Shown piece after piece: positions 14,397 through 15,026 of a stretch of DNA of 15,026 bases; positions within the stretch are counted from its first letter, which is position 1; the number at the start of each line of letters is the position of its first letter. Where the stretch lies: NCBI GenBank assembly GCA_905215575.1, contig CAJMQV010000035.1, positions 1 through 15,026 on the forward strand. The letters run 5' to 3'. Position numbers and translations under genes: made by a program. The stretch is from an uncultured bacterium (GTDB lineage: Bacteria; Bacteroidota; Bacteroidia; Bacteroidales; Bacteroidaceae). The notes under the pieces are model-generated. The model ran no database searches. It had not been told where the DNA came from and saw only the letters and a list, made by a program, of their open reading frames with translations.

Positions 14397-14591
14397 ATGA
14401 TGACCTGGAAAACGAGGCTCCTGCATTTTGAGCGCATGTGTGATGGGCTCGTGGAGCATTTCCTGCTTCAACACAAGATCCTTGGATTTCTATTGATTTT
14501 TATCGGGATGCCTCTGGTGACGCTGTCGGCGGTATGTATTTGCTCCACCGTTCTTGTACTGCCGCTGGCCTTGGCGTTTGGGTACCTGTGA
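14397..14591 (+). CDS. Small membrane protein of unknown function
   Basis: 64 aa from ATG 14397 (or one codon less from ATG 14400). This start is preferred over ATG 14370 because a Shine-Dalgarno-like AAAGGAAGGG lies at 14381-14390, 6 bp before it. The N-terminal 25 residues are polar (WKTRLLHFERMCDGLVEH) and the rest is hydrophobic (ILGFLLIFIGMPLVTLSAVC then STVLVLPLALAFGYL), consistent with two closely packed membrane helices. I recognise no family. It lies between the strong terminator and the K+ transporter, with the same direction. The purine-rich ribosome binding site is unlike the genes to the left. Confidence 0.55.
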   Translation: MMTWKTRLLHFERMCDGLVEHFLLQHKILGFLLIFIGMPLVTLSAVCICSTVLVLPLALAFGYL

Positions 14592-14599
14592 AGAGGGCC

Positions 14600-14617
14600 T
14601 TAATACAATTTTAATAC
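14600..14617 (+). promoter_or_regulatory. Direct repeat TTAATAC x2, 11-bp period
   Basis: TTAATAC occurs at 14600-14606 and 14611-14617, start-to-start 11 bp, the spacing of OmpR/PhoB-family response-regulator boxes. A third copy lies at 14322-14328, ahead of the small membrane gene. They lie between the small gene and the transporter start, so a shared regulator is plausible. Confidence 0.35.
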
Positions 14618-14694
14618 GAGCCCTTAAAAATTAATGCCCCTTTAAGACGAAAAGTGGATAATGTGATTAAGACTCCATAAAGACATATTAAGGG

Positions 14695-15026
14695 GTGGGG
14701 CTTACGCAGCGGCCTTTTCATAAAAGCTGGTCGTCTCCGTTTCGGATCATCATATTCGGATTTCTCTTGGTGATTCTGCTGGGGAGCTTCCTGCTGATGC
14801 TTCCGGTTGCCACAAAAGAAGGTGTTGTCACGCCGTTTTCGGATGCTCTGTTTACTGCCACGTCGGCGGTATGCGTGACAGGCCTGGTTGTTCACGACAC
14901 TGCTACTTACTGGTCGAATTTCGGACAGTTCATCATCGTATTGCTTATCCAGATCGGGGGCCTTGGGGTGGTAACCGTGGCCGGTGCTTTCGGTATCCTC
15001 TCCGGGCGCCGGATCGGCCTGATGCA
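14695..15026 (+). CDS. TrkH/KtrB-family potassium transporter, 3' partial
   Basis: The 5' 110 codons of a K+ transporter membrane subunit; the gene runs off the window. GTG 14695 is the only usable start after the in-frame TAA at 14689, though its purine-rich AAGGGG overlaps it, so the start is uncertain. Visible parts: first helix FRIIIFGFLLVILLGSFLLM, first pore loop and selectivity-filter region DALFTATSAVCVTGLVV (with the conserved T-x-x-x-x-T-G-L pattern), then GQFIIVLLIQIGGLGVVTVA and the positively charged SGRRIGLM. This wording is typical of Clostridia KtrB/TrkH proteins; the subunit would form a complex with a cytoplasmic KtrA/TrkA NAD-binding protein, expected just downstream. The family call is firm; the taxonomic reading is an impression from motif style. 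Confidence 0.88.
   Translation, partial: MGLTQRPFHKSWSSPFRIIIFGFLLVILLGSFLLMLPVATKEGVVTPFSDALFTATSAVCVTGLVVHDTATYWSNFGQFIIVLLIQIGGLGVVTVAGAFGILSGRRIGLM

Noticed and set aside
14611..14895. Minus-strand 94-codon open frame at the start of the K+ transporter
   Set aside because: Antisense to a clear transporter N-terminus; composition is polar and repetitive with no domain.

Overview
The window looks like a chromosomal segment of a gut-type Bacteroidota (Bacteroides/Phocaeicola-like). The evidence is a set of Bacteroides-type promoters (TAnnTTTG at -7, one with a perfectly spaced TTTG at -33), starts without Shine-Dalgarno sequences, a family 8 polysaccharide lyase, a DUF1703-type AAA/PD-(D/E)XK protein and a Bacteroidota-style pyruvate phosphate dikinase. 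The last ~1 kb is different in character: it has purine-rich Shine-Dalgarno sequences, a classic hairpin terminator and a Clostridia-like potassium transporter. It may be transferred DNA or an assembly join.

Layout. 1-1128: 3' part of an AAA-ATPase-like/PD-(D/E)XK protein. 1137-2014: AT-rich stretch with two divergent small membrane proteins, one with a DUF2007-like domain and a split zinc ribbon. 2101-2895: ADP-ribosylglycohydrolase. 2911-3064: seven contiguous 22-bp dyad-symmetric repeats between convergent genes. 3093-6282 (minus): three-gene operon of an unknown protein, an exported PL8 lyase and an exported KdgF-like cupin. 6283-6446: divergent control region with two stacked inverted repeats. 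6447-7364: WYL-domain regulator, overlapping by 8 bp the remnant of a DEDDh 3'-5' exonuclease (7357-7669). 7670-10250: strongly AT-rich island with two different PD-(D/E)XK nuclease-family proteins, the first interrupted by an in-frame TGA, with a 13-bp perfect inverted repeat between them. 10369-13095 (minus): ppdK. 13308-14249: an RlmD-type rRNA methyltransferase cut off after about residue 226 and fused in frame to unrelated sequence. 14269-15026: terminator, small membrane protein, and the 5' part of a TrkH/KtrB-type K+ transporter.

How the parts fit. The PL8 lyase makes 4,5-unsaturated uronate-ended products from glycosaminoglycans, and the KdgF-like cupin next to it would suit handling of unsaturated uronates, so 3093-6282 reads as a small glycosaminoglycan-use operon without its own SusC/D pair. 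The WYL regulator, broken exonuclease and two nuclease-fold proteins look like a decaying accessory, possibly anti-phage, locus inserted between housekeeping genes. ppdK and the rlmD N-terminal half are core genes. No tRNA, rRNA, CRISPR array, transposase or integrase was seen.
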